A stretch of DNA of 64,000 nt from Candidatus Gastranaerophilales bacterium (GCA_944326565.1 CALVEL010000007.1:1-64000), one strand, 5' to 3'; shown: positions 14,329-24,028, numbered from the stretch's first letter. Notes: generated from the letters alone by a model not told the origin. Translations and numbers: made by a program.

Positions 14329-15226
14329 CATCTTCCTCTTCTGTAATATATTTATTTTCAGGTATTACATTCACTCTGGACATTAAAAATGCAATTCCTG
14401 ATACATAAACTCTTGATCTTGTCTCATCATAAGGGACAGTTTTTGCTATACCTATTGATGCTGTCGCATACTCATTTATATTTTTTTTATTGGCTTTAAA
14501 AAGTCTCTCCAGTTCATTATTTTCACCTAATTGTCTGAAAATTTCTTTAGGTTTTCCGATTGGATGAATAATTTCTTGATTTTCGATTGATGCGATAGCA
14601 CTTTCATCTTCACCTAGCTCAATATCTAGTGAAGCTGAGTATTCTTGACCTGCACTTACCATATTTGGAGCTTTTAAATCCATTTTTATAAATCTTGCAT
14701 CACCATATTTAAGCTGCGATTCTTCATTGAGAATCTGTTCGGCTGTAATTAACCATTTGTTTCCGAATTTTTGCAAATAATAAATACTGTTTGCACTTGA
14801 CCTTAATTCACCAAAAGCATCTAAAGTCTCTGATTGTTCATGAGTAGTAGCAAGAGCCGTTTCAAAAGTCTGTACTGTTGCGTAATCCCCATTTACTTGA
14901 ATATCTCTTACGACAGTTCCATAAATAATATCAGAATATGTTTCCCATGTATTTTTTATTAATTCAAAATAAACTTTTTTCCCAAATCCATCAGTATTTA
15001 CAAAATTTTCAGCATATAACTCTGACAATTTGTCTAAATTATGAGAATTGGTATGCTTATCTTGCAGTTCGAATACTTCTTTAATTTGAGAAATAGTATT
15101 TCTGTATTCTCTATTTTGTACAATTTGTGCTTTGTAAGTTTTTAAAAACCCTGCATGAGCAGGTTCTGAATGAATGCTTAAAAAAGCTATGCTTAAAATT
15201 AATGGTAAAATAAATCTCTTCTTCAT
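14309..15226 (-). CDS. Secreted NTF2-like (SnoaL-type) domain protein
   Basis: 305 residues with a clear signal peptide (K-K-R-F, hydrophobic core, cleavage after A-H-A near residue 25). Residues about 45-170 look like a cone-shaped NTF2/SnoaL domain: a helix with L-Y-A-E-N-F, then strands with V-R-D-I-Q-V-N-G-D-Y-A and I-Y-Y-L-Q-K-F-G-N-K-W. The second half is a beta-rich domain of unknown type. It is probably periplasmic. The gene overlaps lspA by about 20 nt. TTAACG, 17 bp and TATAAT end 8 nt before the ATG, so the leader would be 2 nt or less. Confidence 0.65.
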   Translation of the reverse strand: MKKRFILPLILSIAFLSIHSEPAHAGFLKTYKAQIVQNREYRNTISQIKEVFELQDKHTNSHNLDKLSELYAENFVNTDGFGKKVYFELIKNTWETYSDIIYGTVVRDIQVNGDYATVQTFETALATTHEQSETLDAFGELRSSANSIYYLQKFGNKWLITAEQILNEESQLKYGDARFIKMDLKAPNMVSAGQEYSASLDIELGEDESAIASIENQEIIHPIGKPKEIFRQLGENNELERLFKANKKNINEYATASIGIAKTVPYDETRSRVYVSGIAFLMSRVNVIPENKYITEEEDDAQKTE

Positions 15227-15346
15227 AATACAGGATTATAATATAAATTTTTTAAAACGTTAATAGTATGAATAAATTATATTTTAAATTTGCGATAGAA
15301 TCTTTTTTGTGCTACCCTTTTTATGCGAAGAATTAGGGAGAAAAAG

Positions 15347-17833
15347 ATGAAAGAATCATACTATCCGCAAGAAATAGAAAAGAAATGGCAAAAAGTTTGG
15401 GAAGAAAACAAAGCTTTTAAAACAACAGATGATGATGATAAACCGAAATATTATGCATTATCAATGTTTCCATATCCTTCAGGAAAGCTTCATATGGGGC
15501 ATGTTAGAAATTATACAATTACAGATGTAATTGCCCGATATAAAAAAATGAACGGATTTAACGTACTTCATCCAATGGGGTGGGACAGTTTCGGATTGCC
15601 GGCTGAAAACGCGGCTATGAAACATGGTGCAAACCCTGAAGTTTGGACTGATGAAAATATAAAATATATGACAAAACAGCTTAAAATGCTTGGACTTTCT
15701 TATGACTGGGATAGAGAAGTTACAACTTGCAAACCTGATTATTATAAATGGACGCAATGGCTTTTCTTGCAATTATACAAAAAAGGGCTAGCATATAAAA
15801 AAGAAGCTGCGGTAAACTGGTGTGAAGAATGCGGAACGGTTCTTGCAAATGAACAGGTAATTGATGGTAAATGCTGGAGATGCGATCATGTAGTAGAAAA
15901 GAAATATCTATCACAGTGGTTCTTAAAAATTACTGATTATGCTGAAGTTCTTCTTAAAGACCTTGACAAGCTAAAAGGCTGGGGTGATAACGTAAAAACT
16001 ATGCAGGTAAACTGGATAGGCAAATCTCAAGGTGCGATTTTAAAATTCAAAGTCTGTGATATGCCAGATGGATCTGATTTGGAAATTCCAGTCTATACAA
16101 CCCGTCCGGATACAGCTTATGGTATTACTTATTTGGTTGTAGCTCCAGAGTATAAAGATATAGAAAAATTAACAACAGCAGAAAACAAAAAAGCTGTAGA
16201 AGAATATCGTGCAAATGCCCGCAAAATGACGGAAATTGAAAGACTTTCGACTGAAAGAGTAAAAACAGGTGTCCCTTTAGGTACTCACTGTATAAATCCG
16301 TTTACAGGTGAAAAATTCCCGCTATGGACTGCTGATTATGCGCTTGTCGAATATGGAACCGGTGCGGTAATGGCTGTACCTACACACGATACAAGAGACT
16401 TTGATTTTGCTAAGAAATATAATCTTCCAATGAAAGTCGTTATTGAAAATCCTGATAATCCTTCAGATTGCAAGGAAGAAGCTTATACCGAACCTGGTAT
16501 CATGGTTAATTCAGGTGAGTTTAACGGAATGAGTAATGAAGATGCAAAAAAAGCAATTACTGAAAAAGCTGTCAAAGAAGGTTTTGGCGAATTCAAAACA
16601 CAATACAGACTTCGTGACTGGCTAGTATCTCGTCAAAGATATTGGGGTGCTCCAATTCCGGTTGTATATTGCGAAAAATGTGGTATTCAGCCTGTTCCTG
16701 AGGGTCAGCTTCCGGTTTTATTGCCTAAGGATGTTGATTTTAGTGTAGTTGGAAAATCTCCGATTACTACATCTAAGACTTTTGTTGAAACAACTTGCCC
16801 GTGCTGCGGCGGAAAAGCAAGAAGAGAAACCGATACAATGGATACTTTTGTATGCTCAAGTTGGTATTATTTGAGATATTCAGACGCAAAAAATGATAAA
16901 ATGCCTTTTGCAAAGGATAAAGTGAATAAATGGCTTCCTGTTGACCAGTATGTGGGAGGTATAGAACATGCAATTCTTCACCTGTTATACTCAAGATTTT
17001 TCACAAAAGCATTGAGGGATTTGGGACTGTTGGATTTTGATGAGCCATTCAAAAACTTGTTAACACAGGGTATGGTTTTAAAAGACGGTGCTAAAATGTC
17101 AAAATCTAAAGGTAATACAGTAGATCCTGATGAAATATTTGAAAACTATGGAGCTGATACAGCAAGGTTATTTATTTTGTCAGATTCACCTCCAGCAAGA
17201 GATTTTGACTGGTCAGATGCAGGAGTAGAGGGCTGTTATAAATTCTTGAATCGTGTATGGCGTCTGATTTCATCAAATTCAGAAAATATAACGCTTGATT
17301 ATAAACTGAATTTTCCGCTTAAAAAAGAAAATGATGACCTCGTACGCCTTGTGCATATTGCAATAAAAGGAATTTCTAACGATATTGCGAATGATTTCCA
17401 ATTTAATACGGTAATTTCTAAATATCGTGAGCTTGTGAATGCTATATATGATTGGCAGGGTAAGAAATCTCAATTTGATAATGAGGATAGACAAGTTGTA
17501 AGTTTTGCAATTTTAACTCTAATTAAATTGATTTCACCAGTTGCTGTACACTTATCAGAAGAAGCTTGGCATGAATTAGGCGCTGATAGCTCTATTCATG
17601 AAGAAAAGTGGCCTGAGTGGGATGAGAATCTAGCAAAAGCAAGTTCTATCACTTTAGTTGTACAGGTAAACGGAAAACTCCGTGATAAAATAGAAGCGGA
17701 TGAGTCTTCAAGTGAAGAGGATTTAAAGAAATTAGCTCTATCAAGTGCTAAAGTAAAAGAATTTACCGATGGTAAGACGATTGTGAAAACAATTGTTGTT
17801 CCTAAAAAATTGGTAAATATTGTAGTAAAATAG
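15347..17833 (+). CDS. leuS: Leucine--tRNA ligase
   Basis: Class Ia synthetase charging tRNA-Leu, 828 residues, full length. It shows the HIGH motif H-M-G-H at residues 49-52, cysteine pairs C-E-E-C and C-W-R-C near residue 155 that probably bind zinc, a CP1 editing domain with T-R-P-D-T-A-Y-G and G-T-G-A-V-M-A-V-P, and K-M-S-K-S near residue 580. A C-terminal domain ends with V-Q-V-N-G-K-L-R-D. The ATG at 15347 is preferred over one at 15323 because GGGAG lies just upstream of it and homologues begin near here. A bidirectional terminator follows. Confidence 0.97.
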   Translation: MKESYYPQEIEKKWQKVWEENKAFKTTDDDDKPKYYALSMFPYPSGKLHMGHVRNYTITDVIARYKKMNGFNVLHPMGWDSFGLPAENAAMKHGANPEVWTDENIKYMTKQLKMLGLSYDWDREVTTCKPDYYKWTQWLFLQLYKKGLAYKKEAAVNWCEECGTVLANEQVIDGKCWRCDHVVEKKYLSQWFLKITDYAEVLLKDLDKLKGWGDNVKTMQVNWIGKSQGAILKFKVCDMPDGSDLEIPVYTTRPDTAYGITYLVVAPEYKDIEKLTTAENKKAVEEYRANARKMTEIERLSTERVKTGVPLGTHCINPFTGEKFPLWTADYALVEYGTGAVMAVPTHDTRDFDFAKKYNLPMKVVIENPDNPSDCKEEAYTEPGIMVNSGEFNGMSNEDAKKAITEKAVKEGFGEFKTQYRLRDWLVSRQRYWGAPIPVVYCEKCGIQPVPEGQLPVLLPKDVDFSVVGKSPITTSKTFVETTCPCCGGKARRETDTMDTFVCSSWYYLRYSDAKNDKMPFAKDKVNKWLPVDQYVGGIEHAILHLLYSRFFTKALRDLGLLDFDEPFKNLLTQGMVLKDGAKMSKSKGNTVDPDEIFENYGADTARLFILSDSPPARDFDWSDAGVEGCYKFLNRVWRLISSNSENITLDYKLNFPLKKENDDLVRLVHIAIKGISNDIANDFQFNTVISKYRELVNAIYDWQGKKSQFDNEDRQVVSFAILTLIKLISPVAVHLSEEAWHELGADSSIHEEKWPEWDENLAKASSITLVVQVNGKLRDKIEADESSSEEDLKKLALSSAKVKEFTDGKTIVKTIVVPKKLVNIVVK

Positions 17834-17851
17834 ATTAAAATAAAAAATAAT

Positions 17852-17888
17852 AAAAAGCAGGATTAATATTATAAAATCCTGCTTTTTT
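17852..17888. terminator. Bidirectional terminator after leuS
   Basis: AAAAAGCAGGATT and AATCCTGCTTTTTT form a stem around a 10-nt loop. The A run on one side and T run on the other serve both convergent genes. Confidence 0.88.
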
Positions 17889-17889
17889 A

Positions 17890-18357
17890 TTAAAATTTTT
17901 CGAGAAACATACAAGTGCCATAAAACATTTTTATAGGAAGTGGTTGATTATTTTTAATTGCTTCATCAATAATTTTGGTATCCTCTGGTTTATGGCAGGC
18001 AAATCCTAGTTTTCTGTAAAACTTATGAGGAGGTTCTGAAATTTTTTCAGCATTATAAGCAATTAAATGTATTCTACCTTCCCCACCTTCTGTTTTGCTT
18101 AAATATTTTCCGAATTTAATAAAATCTGTACCAATTTTTTGTCCTTTTTTATAGGCTTCCAGTTTGTTTAAATAAAGAGATTTTGTAGGTTTTGTAATAG
18201 GATAAAAATCTTTTGTCAATGGTACAACATTAGCTTGCATATGTCCAAGCAGTTCTCCGGTTTTAGTTGAGAACATGTTAAATTTGTCCATTGACGAAAA
18301 CCTGTAAATCAGTCTTGGCGGTATTTGTTTTAATGCTTTTACTGCCCCAATAAACAT
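17890..18357 (-). CDS. GNAT-fold acetyltransferase-like protein
   Basis: 155 residues. The central and C-terminal part has the GNAT pattern: a strand (L-Y-L-N-K-L), a turn and helix with K-K-G-Q-K-I-G-T-D-F-I where acetyl-CoA pyrophosphate would bind, a strand (I-H-L-I-A-Y-N), and F-Y-R-K-L-G-F near residue 118. The substrate is unknown; the N-terminal third is not typical. An AAGGGAA ribosome site supports the ATG at 18357. The gene stands alone and is divergent from murC. Confidence 0.65.
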   Translation of the reverse strand: MFIGAVKALKQIPPRLIYRFSSMDKFNMFSTKTGELLGHMQANVVPLTKDFYPITKPTKSLYLNKLEAYKKGQKIGTDFIKFGKYLSKTEGGEGRIHLIAYNAEKISEPPHKFYRKLGFACHKPEDTKIIDEAIKNNQPLPIKMFYGTCMFLEKF

Positions 18358-18467
18358 AATAAATTTCCCTTGTAATTATAATAAATAATTTAATCTGAAA
18401 AAATTGACTAAGTAAAATATTTTTTTTACAAAAGGTTAATATTCACTCCTTTAAAATATTTATGTAA

Positions 18468-18473
18468 TATAAT
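18468..18473 (+). promoter_or_regulatory. -10 box of the murC-nadE cluster
   Basis: A perfect TATAAT lies 40 nt before the TTG start of murC. The -35 region is not convincing. It is the only good -10 between the divergent genes on this strand. Confidence 0.45.
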
Positions 18474-18512
18474 TAAATAAGTAGATAGCATTTAAAGAAT
18501 AGGGATAGAGCT

Positions 18513-19889
18513 TTGAATAAGAAATATCATTTTATAGCAATTGGCGGAATTGGGATGAGCGGACTTGCAAAATATTTATTGGAAAACGGGTGTGAGGTCT
18601 CAGGCTCTGATATAAAAGACAGCAAATATGTTGATAAATTAAGAAAGTTAGGTGCAAAAGTATATATCGGGCATAATGAAAGTAATTTGCCAGAAGAGTG
18701 TGTAGTAGTAGCAAGTACTGCAATTAAAGAGGATAATCCAGAATTAATAAAAGCAAAACGATTAGGTTTACCGATTTATCATAGATCTGATTTGTTGGCA
18801 GAAATATCAAAACAGGACAAGTTTTTTATAGGCTTTTCAGGTACTCATGGAAAGACTACTACAAGCGGTTTGGCATCTTATGTTCTTGATTTGGCAGGAT
18901 ATGAGCCTTCTTTTGTTGTCGGCGGAATAATTCCAGAGTTAGGTGTAAATTCTCAATCAACAAAGCAAAAATATTTTATTGCAGAATTAGATGAAAGTGA
19001 CGGGACTATTGTAAAATATACTCCGAATATTTGTGTAATAAACAATTTGGAACCTGACCATTTGGATTTTTATAAAGATGGTATGAAATCACTTCTTGAA
19101 ACTTTTGAAAAATTTATTTCAAATTTAAAAGAAGACGCAATTGTTTTAATTAACAATGACTGTGAAGTATTAAAACAGTTACATGCACATAAGGTTATGA
19201 CTTTTGGTCTTAACCAGGCTGATTATGTTGCTAAAAATATAGTATTTACTCAAGATTGTACAACTTTTGATGTCTTTTACAAAAATGAATTACTCACATC
19301 ACTTTCAATTATATTGAAAGGTAATCACAATGTATATAATTCACTTGCCGTTATAGCAAGTCTCCATCAAGCAGGAGTTGATATAGAAAAAATTAAAAAG
19401 CACTTTGCGACATTTTCAGGTATGGGCAGAAGATTCCAAAAAGTCGGAGAATTTGACGGAATTTCTCTATATGATGACTATGCACATCATCCGACAGAAA
19501 TAAAAGCGACTTTATCTTGTGCGGAAAGCTTTAAAAATAAAAGAGTAATAGCTGTATTCCAACCACACAGATATACCAGACTAAAAAATTTGTGGGATGA
19601 TTTTTTAGGTGCTTTTGATGGAGTAGACAAAGTTATTGTTACAGATGTCTACGCTGCTTCAGAAGATCCTATAGAAGGTGTGAGCGGAAGAGCTTTTGCC
19701 AAAGAATTGTCAGAAAAAACGGATATTCCTTGTGAATATTTGAGTGGGGATATGAGAGAAGTTGCAAAAAAAATGTTCCCTTCATTGGAAAACGGTGATG
19801 TGGTGATCGGGCTTGGGGCAGGGACTATTACCGCATTAGGAAAAGAACTTCTTGCTTTAAATGAGGGGCTTGTAAACATTGCTAATTGA
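18513..19889 (+). CDS. murC: UDP-N-acetylmuramate--L-alanine ligase
   Basis: Adds L-Ala to UDP-MurNAc in cytosolic peptidoglycan precursor synthesis. The 458-residue protein starts with the Rossmann motif I-G-G-I-G-M-S-G-L-A, carries the ATP loop F-S-G-T-H-G-K-T-T-T near residue 110, E-L-D-E-S-D-G-T near residue 160, and Y-D-D-Y-A-H-H-P-T-E near residue 320, all typical of MurC. The start codon is TTG at 18513 behind AGGGAT; no ATG fits the conserved N terminus. It is the first gene of murC-murB-ddl-ftsQ-nadE and overlaps murB by 11 nt. Confidence 0.96.
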   Translation: MNKKYHFIAIGGIGMSGLAKYLLENGCEVSGSDIKDSKYVDKLRKLGAKVYIGHNESNLPEECVVVASTAIKEDNPELIKAKRLGLPIYHRSDLLAEISKQDKFFIGFSGTHGKTTTSGLASYVLDLAGYEPSFVVGGIIPELGVNSQSTKQKYFIAELDESDGTIVKYTPNICVINNLEPDHLDFYKDGMKSLLETFEKFISNLKEDAIVLINNDCEVLKQLHAHKVMTFGLNQADYVAKNIVFTQDCTTFDVFYKNELLTSLSIILKGNHNVYNSLAVIASLHQAGVDIEKIKKHFATFSGMGRRFQKVGEFDGISLYDDYAHHPTEIKATLSCAESFKNKRVIAVFQPHRYTRLKNLWDDFLGAFDGVDKVIVTDVYAASEDPIEGVSGRAFAKELSEKTDIPCEYLSGDMREVAKKMFPSLENGDVVIGLGAGTITALGKELLALNEGLVNIAN

Positions 19890-20775
19890 AGAAAATTTTG
19901 AGATAAAAAAGCTAACATCATTTAAATGTGGCGGCAAAATAAAACGAGTGATTTTACCGGAGTCCGTTGACGAATTTGTTGATGTCTTGAAAGATAATCC
20001 AAAAGCAAAAGTGTTTGGAAATCTTTCAAATACGTTAGTCTCATCTGATGGATATGACGGTACTATTGTTCTGACCGCTAAAATGGATAAATATATTTTT
20101 GAAAACGATTTTGTAACTTCTGAATGCGGATTAAAAGGTCCAAAATTGTCTCAAGCGGCAGCCGAAAAAGGATTAAGCGGTTTGGAATTTATGATTGCTT
20201 TTCCCGGCTCTGTGGGTGGTGAGGTCTTTATGAATGCCGGTGCACATGGGCAGTCTGTTAAAGATGTTTTAGTTGATGCACTTTGTTATAGTCCTGCAAA
20301 AGGAATTATAAAATTGTCAAATGATGATATGAGGTTTGGGTATCGTACATCTATCTGTCAAAAGGAAAATCTTACAGTATTATCTGCAAAGTTCAAGCTG
20401 AATAAAGAACCAATTGAGCAAATAAAAATTAAAATGCAAGAGAATTTAAATTTTAGAAAAAATAAACAACCATCACTTGCTATGCCTAATTGTGGCAGTG
20501 TATTCAGAAATCCTGAAGGTGATTCAGCAGGCAGGCTATTAGAAAGTGTAGGAGCTAAGACTTTTAGTATCGGCTCAGCTAGAGTATATGAAAATCATGC
20601 AAATTTTATTATAAACCCAGCAAATGCAACTTCTGAAGATATTTTGGAGTTGATGTTGAAAATGCATAATGCTGTAAAAGATAAGTATAATATAGAATTG
20701 ACGCCTGAGGTAAGATATCTCGGAGGTTGTAATAAAAGAGAGGATGAAATATGCAAAATATTATATCAAAAGTAG
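19879..20775 (+). CDS. murB: UDP-N-acetylenolpyruvoylglucosamine reductase
   Basis: FAD enzyme that reduces UDP-GlcNAc-enolpyruvate to UDP-MurNAc. Its 298 residues show T-S-F-K-C-G-G at the start, the FAD-binding G-L-E-F-M-I-A-F-P-G-S-V-G-G and N-A-G-A-H-G near residue 100-115, the catalytic Ser in N-C-G-S-V-F-R-N-P, and the C-terminal Glu in T-P-E-V-R-Y-L-G. It starts with TTG at 19879, inside the end of murC, with GAGGGG about 10 nt upstream. It overlaps ddl by 25 nt. Confidence 0.95.
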   Translation: MLIEENFEIKKLTSFKCGGKIKRVILPESVDEFVDVLKDNPKAKVFGNLSNTLVSSDGYDGTIVLTAKMDKYIFENDFVTSECGLKGPKLSQAAAEKGLSGLEFMIAFPGSVGGEVFMNAGAHGQSVKDVLVDALCYSPAKGIIKLSNDDMRFGYRTSICQKENLTVLSAKFKLNKEPIEQIKIKMQENLNFRKNKQPSLAMPNCGSVFRNPEGDSAGRLLESVGAKTFSIGSARVYENHANFIINPANATSEDILELMLKMHNAVKDKYNIELTPEVRYLGGCNKREDEICKILYQK

Positions 20776-21701
20776 ATAAGAATGCCAAAATAGCTGTATT
20801 AGCAGGAGGGATGTCTTCTGAGGCAGAAGTCTCAATGCGATCTGGTAAAGGTTGTTATGATGCATTAAAAAGACTTGGCTATAAAAATGCAGAGCTTGTA
20901 ATTGTAGACAAAAATATTGCCCAGACATTGCAAAATGGTAAATATGATTATGCTTACAACGCATTACATGGTAAATACGGTGAAGATGGTTGTATACAGG
21001 GTGTTTTGGAAATATTGAGAATTCCCTACTCAGGCTGTGGTGTGATGGCAAGTTCTGTTTGTATGAATAAAGAATATACAAAAAGAATTCTATTTACAGA
21101 TTCAGAAATCCCATTGATAAAATCTGTTTTTGTAAGAAAAGGTGATGATGTAAAAGAAAAAACAAAGGATTTAAAATATCCGCTGATAACAAAACCAGTC
21201 TCAGAAGGCTCAAGCTTTGGAATGACAAAAGTAAATACTCCTGATGAACTTGAAAAAGCATATCAAGAGGCAGTTAAATACAATGATGATGTTCTTATTG
21301 AAGAATATTTAGTTGGGATATGTGCAACTGTTGGTGTATTAGAATGCGATGGGGAGCCTTTTGCAACAGAAATTTTGGAATTGCGTCCGAAAAATGAATG
21401 GTATGATTATGAAGCAAAATATACTAAAGGTATGACAGAATTCATTTTGCCAGCAGAATTGTCTGATGAAATGACAAAAAGAGTTAAAAATATTGCGGTA
21501 AAATCACATAAAATTGCAGGCTGCAGCGGTGTATCACGGGTAGACTTCTTGATTGTAAATGATGTTCCTTACGTTTTGGAAATAAATACAAGCCCTGGTA
21601 TGACTGAGACAAGTGATTTACCTGCTCAGGCGGCTGCAATGAATATTTCTTATGATGAATTGGTTCAATTAATTTTAAACAGCGTAGGGTTAAATAAATA
21701 A
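20751..21701 (+). CDS. ddl: D-alanine--D-alanine ligase
   Basis: Joins two D-Ala for the peptidoglycan stem peptide. The 316-residue ATP-grasp protein has L-A-G-G-M-S-S-E-A-E-V-S near residue 20, A-L-H-G-K-Y-G-E-D-G near residue 70, K-P-V-S-E-G-S-S-F-G near residue 148, and E-I-N-T-S-P-G-M-T near residue 285. The omega loop has Y-D-Y-E-A-K-Y, with the Tyr usual for D-Ala-D-Ala rather than D-Ala-D-lactate ligases, so intrinsic glycopeptide resistance of that kind is not indicated. It is translationally coupled to murB. Confidence 0.96.
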   Translation: MQNIISKVDKNAKIAVLAGGMSSEAEVSMRSGKGCYDALKRLGYKNAELVIVDKNIAQTLQNGKYDYAYNALHGKYGEDGCIQGVLEILRIPYSGCGVMASSVCMNKEYTKRILFTDSEIPLIKSVFVRKGDDVKEKTKDLKYPLITKPVSEGSSFGMTKVNTPDELEKAYQEAVKYNDDVLIEEYLVGICATVGVLECDGEPFATEILELRPKNEWYDYEAKYTKGMTEFILPAELSDEMTKRVKNIAVKSHKIAGCSGVSRVDFLIVNDVPYVLEINTSPGMTETSDLPAQAAAMNISYDELVQLILNSVGLNK

Positions 21702-21714
21702 TCGGTGTTAATAA

Positions 21715-22581
21715 ATGGAAGAAGAAAAATATTCACAGCAAAACGAAATAGTTGACGGGAAGCGTTTGGTAAAAAAAATGCAGCGCAGCCGTCAAGTAAG
21801 ACAAGGCAGAAAACGTCAAAATGCTTTTCGTTCTTTTATGTGTTTATTTGTAAACATTATTCTTATTGTAACTTTAGTTTATGCTGTCAAAATGCCGCAA
21901 TGGTATTTGGATAAAAATATTTTTACACATCCAGATAGCGCAACTTTGGAAATACTAAACAATAATATAGTTTCTACTTCAAAAATTTTGACTGCATTAA
22001 AGACTGAAAAAGTCCCTGATGTACCTATATATATGGCAAAGACAAAAAATTTGGAAGATAAATTAATGCAATTTGCACCGATAGAAGAAGTCTATATAAG
22101 AAGATATGCATTTCCTGCAAGATTGCAGATAATAGTAAGAGAAAGAGAGCCTTTTGTATCTATTTCACCTGATGTAAATGTAGCACCTATTGCATTTTTT
22201 ACTAGGGACGGAAAGCTTATTGGCAGGGAGTATCTTCCCCTAAAAAAAGAATATAAGACTTTGAAAGTCTTATCTTATGGTAATAAGGGTGATGATTATA
22301 GCAAATGGGATGTCAAAAAATTGTTGAAAATTGATAATCTTGCAAAGTATATCGAAACATATTCAAAGGAGCCAGTTGAATATGTGGATTTAAGGAATCC
22401 AGAGGATGTATATGTAAAAATCAAATCTGTTAATATCAGACTTGGACGACTGGATGAGAACGCGTATGAAAGAATAAAACGTATACCGTCTATCATACCT
22501 CAAATTCAGTTAATGGATTCAAAAATAAAATATCTTGATTTACGATGGGAAGATACTAATTATTTAAAACTTGATGAATAG
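21715..22581 (+). CDS. ftsQ: Cell division protein FtsQ/DivIB
   Basis: Bitopic inner-membrane protein of the divisome (FtsQ-FtsB-FtsL). The 288 residues have a basic cytoplasmic N terminus of about 40 residues, one membrane helix (about 42-60), a POTRA-like segment with E-E-V-Y-I-R-R-Y-A-F-P-A-R-L-Q-I-I-V-R-E-R-E-P near residue 130, and a beta domain where V-D-L-R-N-P-E and L-D-L-R-W occur. Order and position after ddl match dcw clusters. No good ribosome site precedes the ATG; coupling to ddl, 13 nt upstream, is likely. Confidence 0.88.
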   Translation: MEEEKYSQQNEIVDGKRLVKKMQRSRQVRQGRKRQNAFRSFMCLFVNIILIVTLVYAVKMPQWYLDKNIFTHPDSATLEILNNNIVSTSKILTALKTEKVPDVPIYMAKTKNLEDKLMQFAPIEEVYIRRYAFPARLQIIVREREPFVSISPDVNVAPIAFFTRDGKLIGREYLPLKKEYKTLKVLSYGNKGDDYSKWDVKKLLKIDNLAKYIETYSKEPVEYVDLRNPEDVYVKIKSVNIRLGRLDENAYERIKRIPSIIPQIQLMDSKIKYLDLRWEDTNYLKLDE

Positions 22582-22590
22582 GAGAAATTT

Positions 22591-23997
22591 ATGAAAATAG
22601 CATTAGCTCAGATAAAATATAAAACAGCGGATTTTAGTTTTAATTATGAAAATATAATAAAAAATATAGAAAATACTGATTGTGATTTAATTGTATTGCC
22701 AAGAGTAGATTTGGCGTCTATTGGCGGAAAGGATTTAGCATATAATATCGATTGTCTTGATAAAGAAATAGAAATGTATAATAAAATTGCAGAAAAGAAT
22801 TATTCCAAAAAAGTTTTAATTGGAGATATTCTTATACAGGATGGAAATGCTGAGGAAGTAGAATTTTTTGAAATTGGAAATAAAAAAATCTTTGTATCTG
22901 ATGAATTTGTGGAAGATGTAGATTGTGATTTGTATATTCTTGCGAAGAACAGATATTTTGCAATGAATGAAAATTATAAATTTATGGAAAGTATTGATGC
23001 CAAGTTTGACTTGATATATGTAAATTCTATTGGTATGGCAGATGAAAATATTTTTTATGGCAGAAGTTTTGCAAAAAATAAAAATAATGAATATGTATTG
23101 CAAATGCCTATTTGTGAAGAAAAAGTTGCAATTATTAATTTTGAGACACAAGTGAGTGTATGTGAAGATTATTTAGAAGGAGATGTATTTAAAGTAACAA
23201 CATTTGCACTAAAGGAATATTGTGAAAGTACAGGATTTAAAAAAGTTGTATTGGGACTTTCAGGAGGTATAGACAGTGCTCTTACTGCGGTATTAGCAGT
23301 CAATGCATTAGGTAAAGAAAATGTTTTAGGAATTTTAATGCCTAGTATGTTTTCATCAGATGGAAGTATTGTAGATTCACTTCAATTGGCTCAAAATCTT
23401 GGAATAAAGACAGTTAAACATCCTATAACACCATTGTTTGATAATTTTATCGAAAAAATTGCACATGAAAGACTTCATGATTTAGCTGAAGAGAATTTGC
23501 AAGCGAGATTAAGAGCGCTGATATTGATGTTTATCTCTAATAGAGACAATTATTTATTACTTTCTACAGGTAACAAATCCGAAGCAGCAATGGGATATGG
23601 AACTTTATACGGAGATCTTGCTGGCGGATACAATTTGATATGTGATTTGACAAAGACAAATGTATATAGACTTTCTAATTATATAAACAAAGAAGATGAA
23701 ATTATCCCGCAGGCGATAATTGATAAAGCGCCTTCAGCGGAATTAAGACCAAATCAAAAAGATCAGGATAGTCTTCCTGAATATGCAGTTTTGGATGATA
23801 TAATCGAAATGTATGTAGAAAAAATGCTTCCTATAGAAGAGATTTATCAAAAATATTCAAAATCTCTTGTAGATGAAGTAATTCGAAAAATTCACAGATT
23901 CCAGTTTAAACGTAAGCAATGCTGTCTTGGTGTAAGATTGACAGAAAGATCTTTCACAAACGGAGTCTCTTATCCTATAGTTCAAAAATATGTCTAA
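22591..23997 (+). CDS. nadE: NAD+ synthetase with a degenerate glutaminase (nitrilase) domain
   Basis: Makes NAD+ from deamido-NAD. The synthetase domain (about residues 205-468) is intact, with L-G-L-S-G-G-I-D-S-A-L at 222-232 and S-T-G-N-K-S-E near residue 330. The N-terminal nitrilase-like domain is shortened and lacks the family's Glu-Lys-Cys triad: the Glu of the P-E-L motif is Arg38, the lobe carrying the Lys is deleted, and the I-C-E-D motif reads V-S-D-E near residue 103. The protein is about 80 residues shorter than usual glutamine-dependent NadE. I infer that it uses free ammonia. An AGGAG site precedes the ATG. Confidence 0.92.
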   Translation: MKIALAQIKYKTADFSFNYENIIKNIENTDCDLIVLPRVDLASIGGKDLAYNIDCLDKEIEMYNKIAEKNYSKKVLIGDILIQDGNAEEVEFFEIGNKKIFVSDEFVEDVDCDLYILAKNRYFAMNENYKFMESIDAKFDLIYVNSIGMADENIFYGRSFAKNKNNEYVLQMPICEEKVAIINFETQVSVCEDYLEGDVFKVTTFALKEYCESTGFKKVVLGLSGGIDSALTAVLAVNALGKENVLGILMPSMFSSDGSIVDSLQLAQNLGIKTVKHPITPLFDNFIEKIAHERLHDLAEENLQARLRALILMFISNRDNYLLLSTGNKSEAAMGYGTLYGDLAGGYNLICDLTKTNVYRLSNYINKEDEIIPQAIIDKAPSAELRPNQKDQDSLPEYAVLDDIIEMYVEKMLPIEEIYQKYSKSLVDEVIRKIHRFQFKRKQCCLGVRLTERSFTNGVSYPIVQKYV

Positions 23998-24028
23998 TAT
24001 TTTTGTATTATAAGTATATTCAATACTA

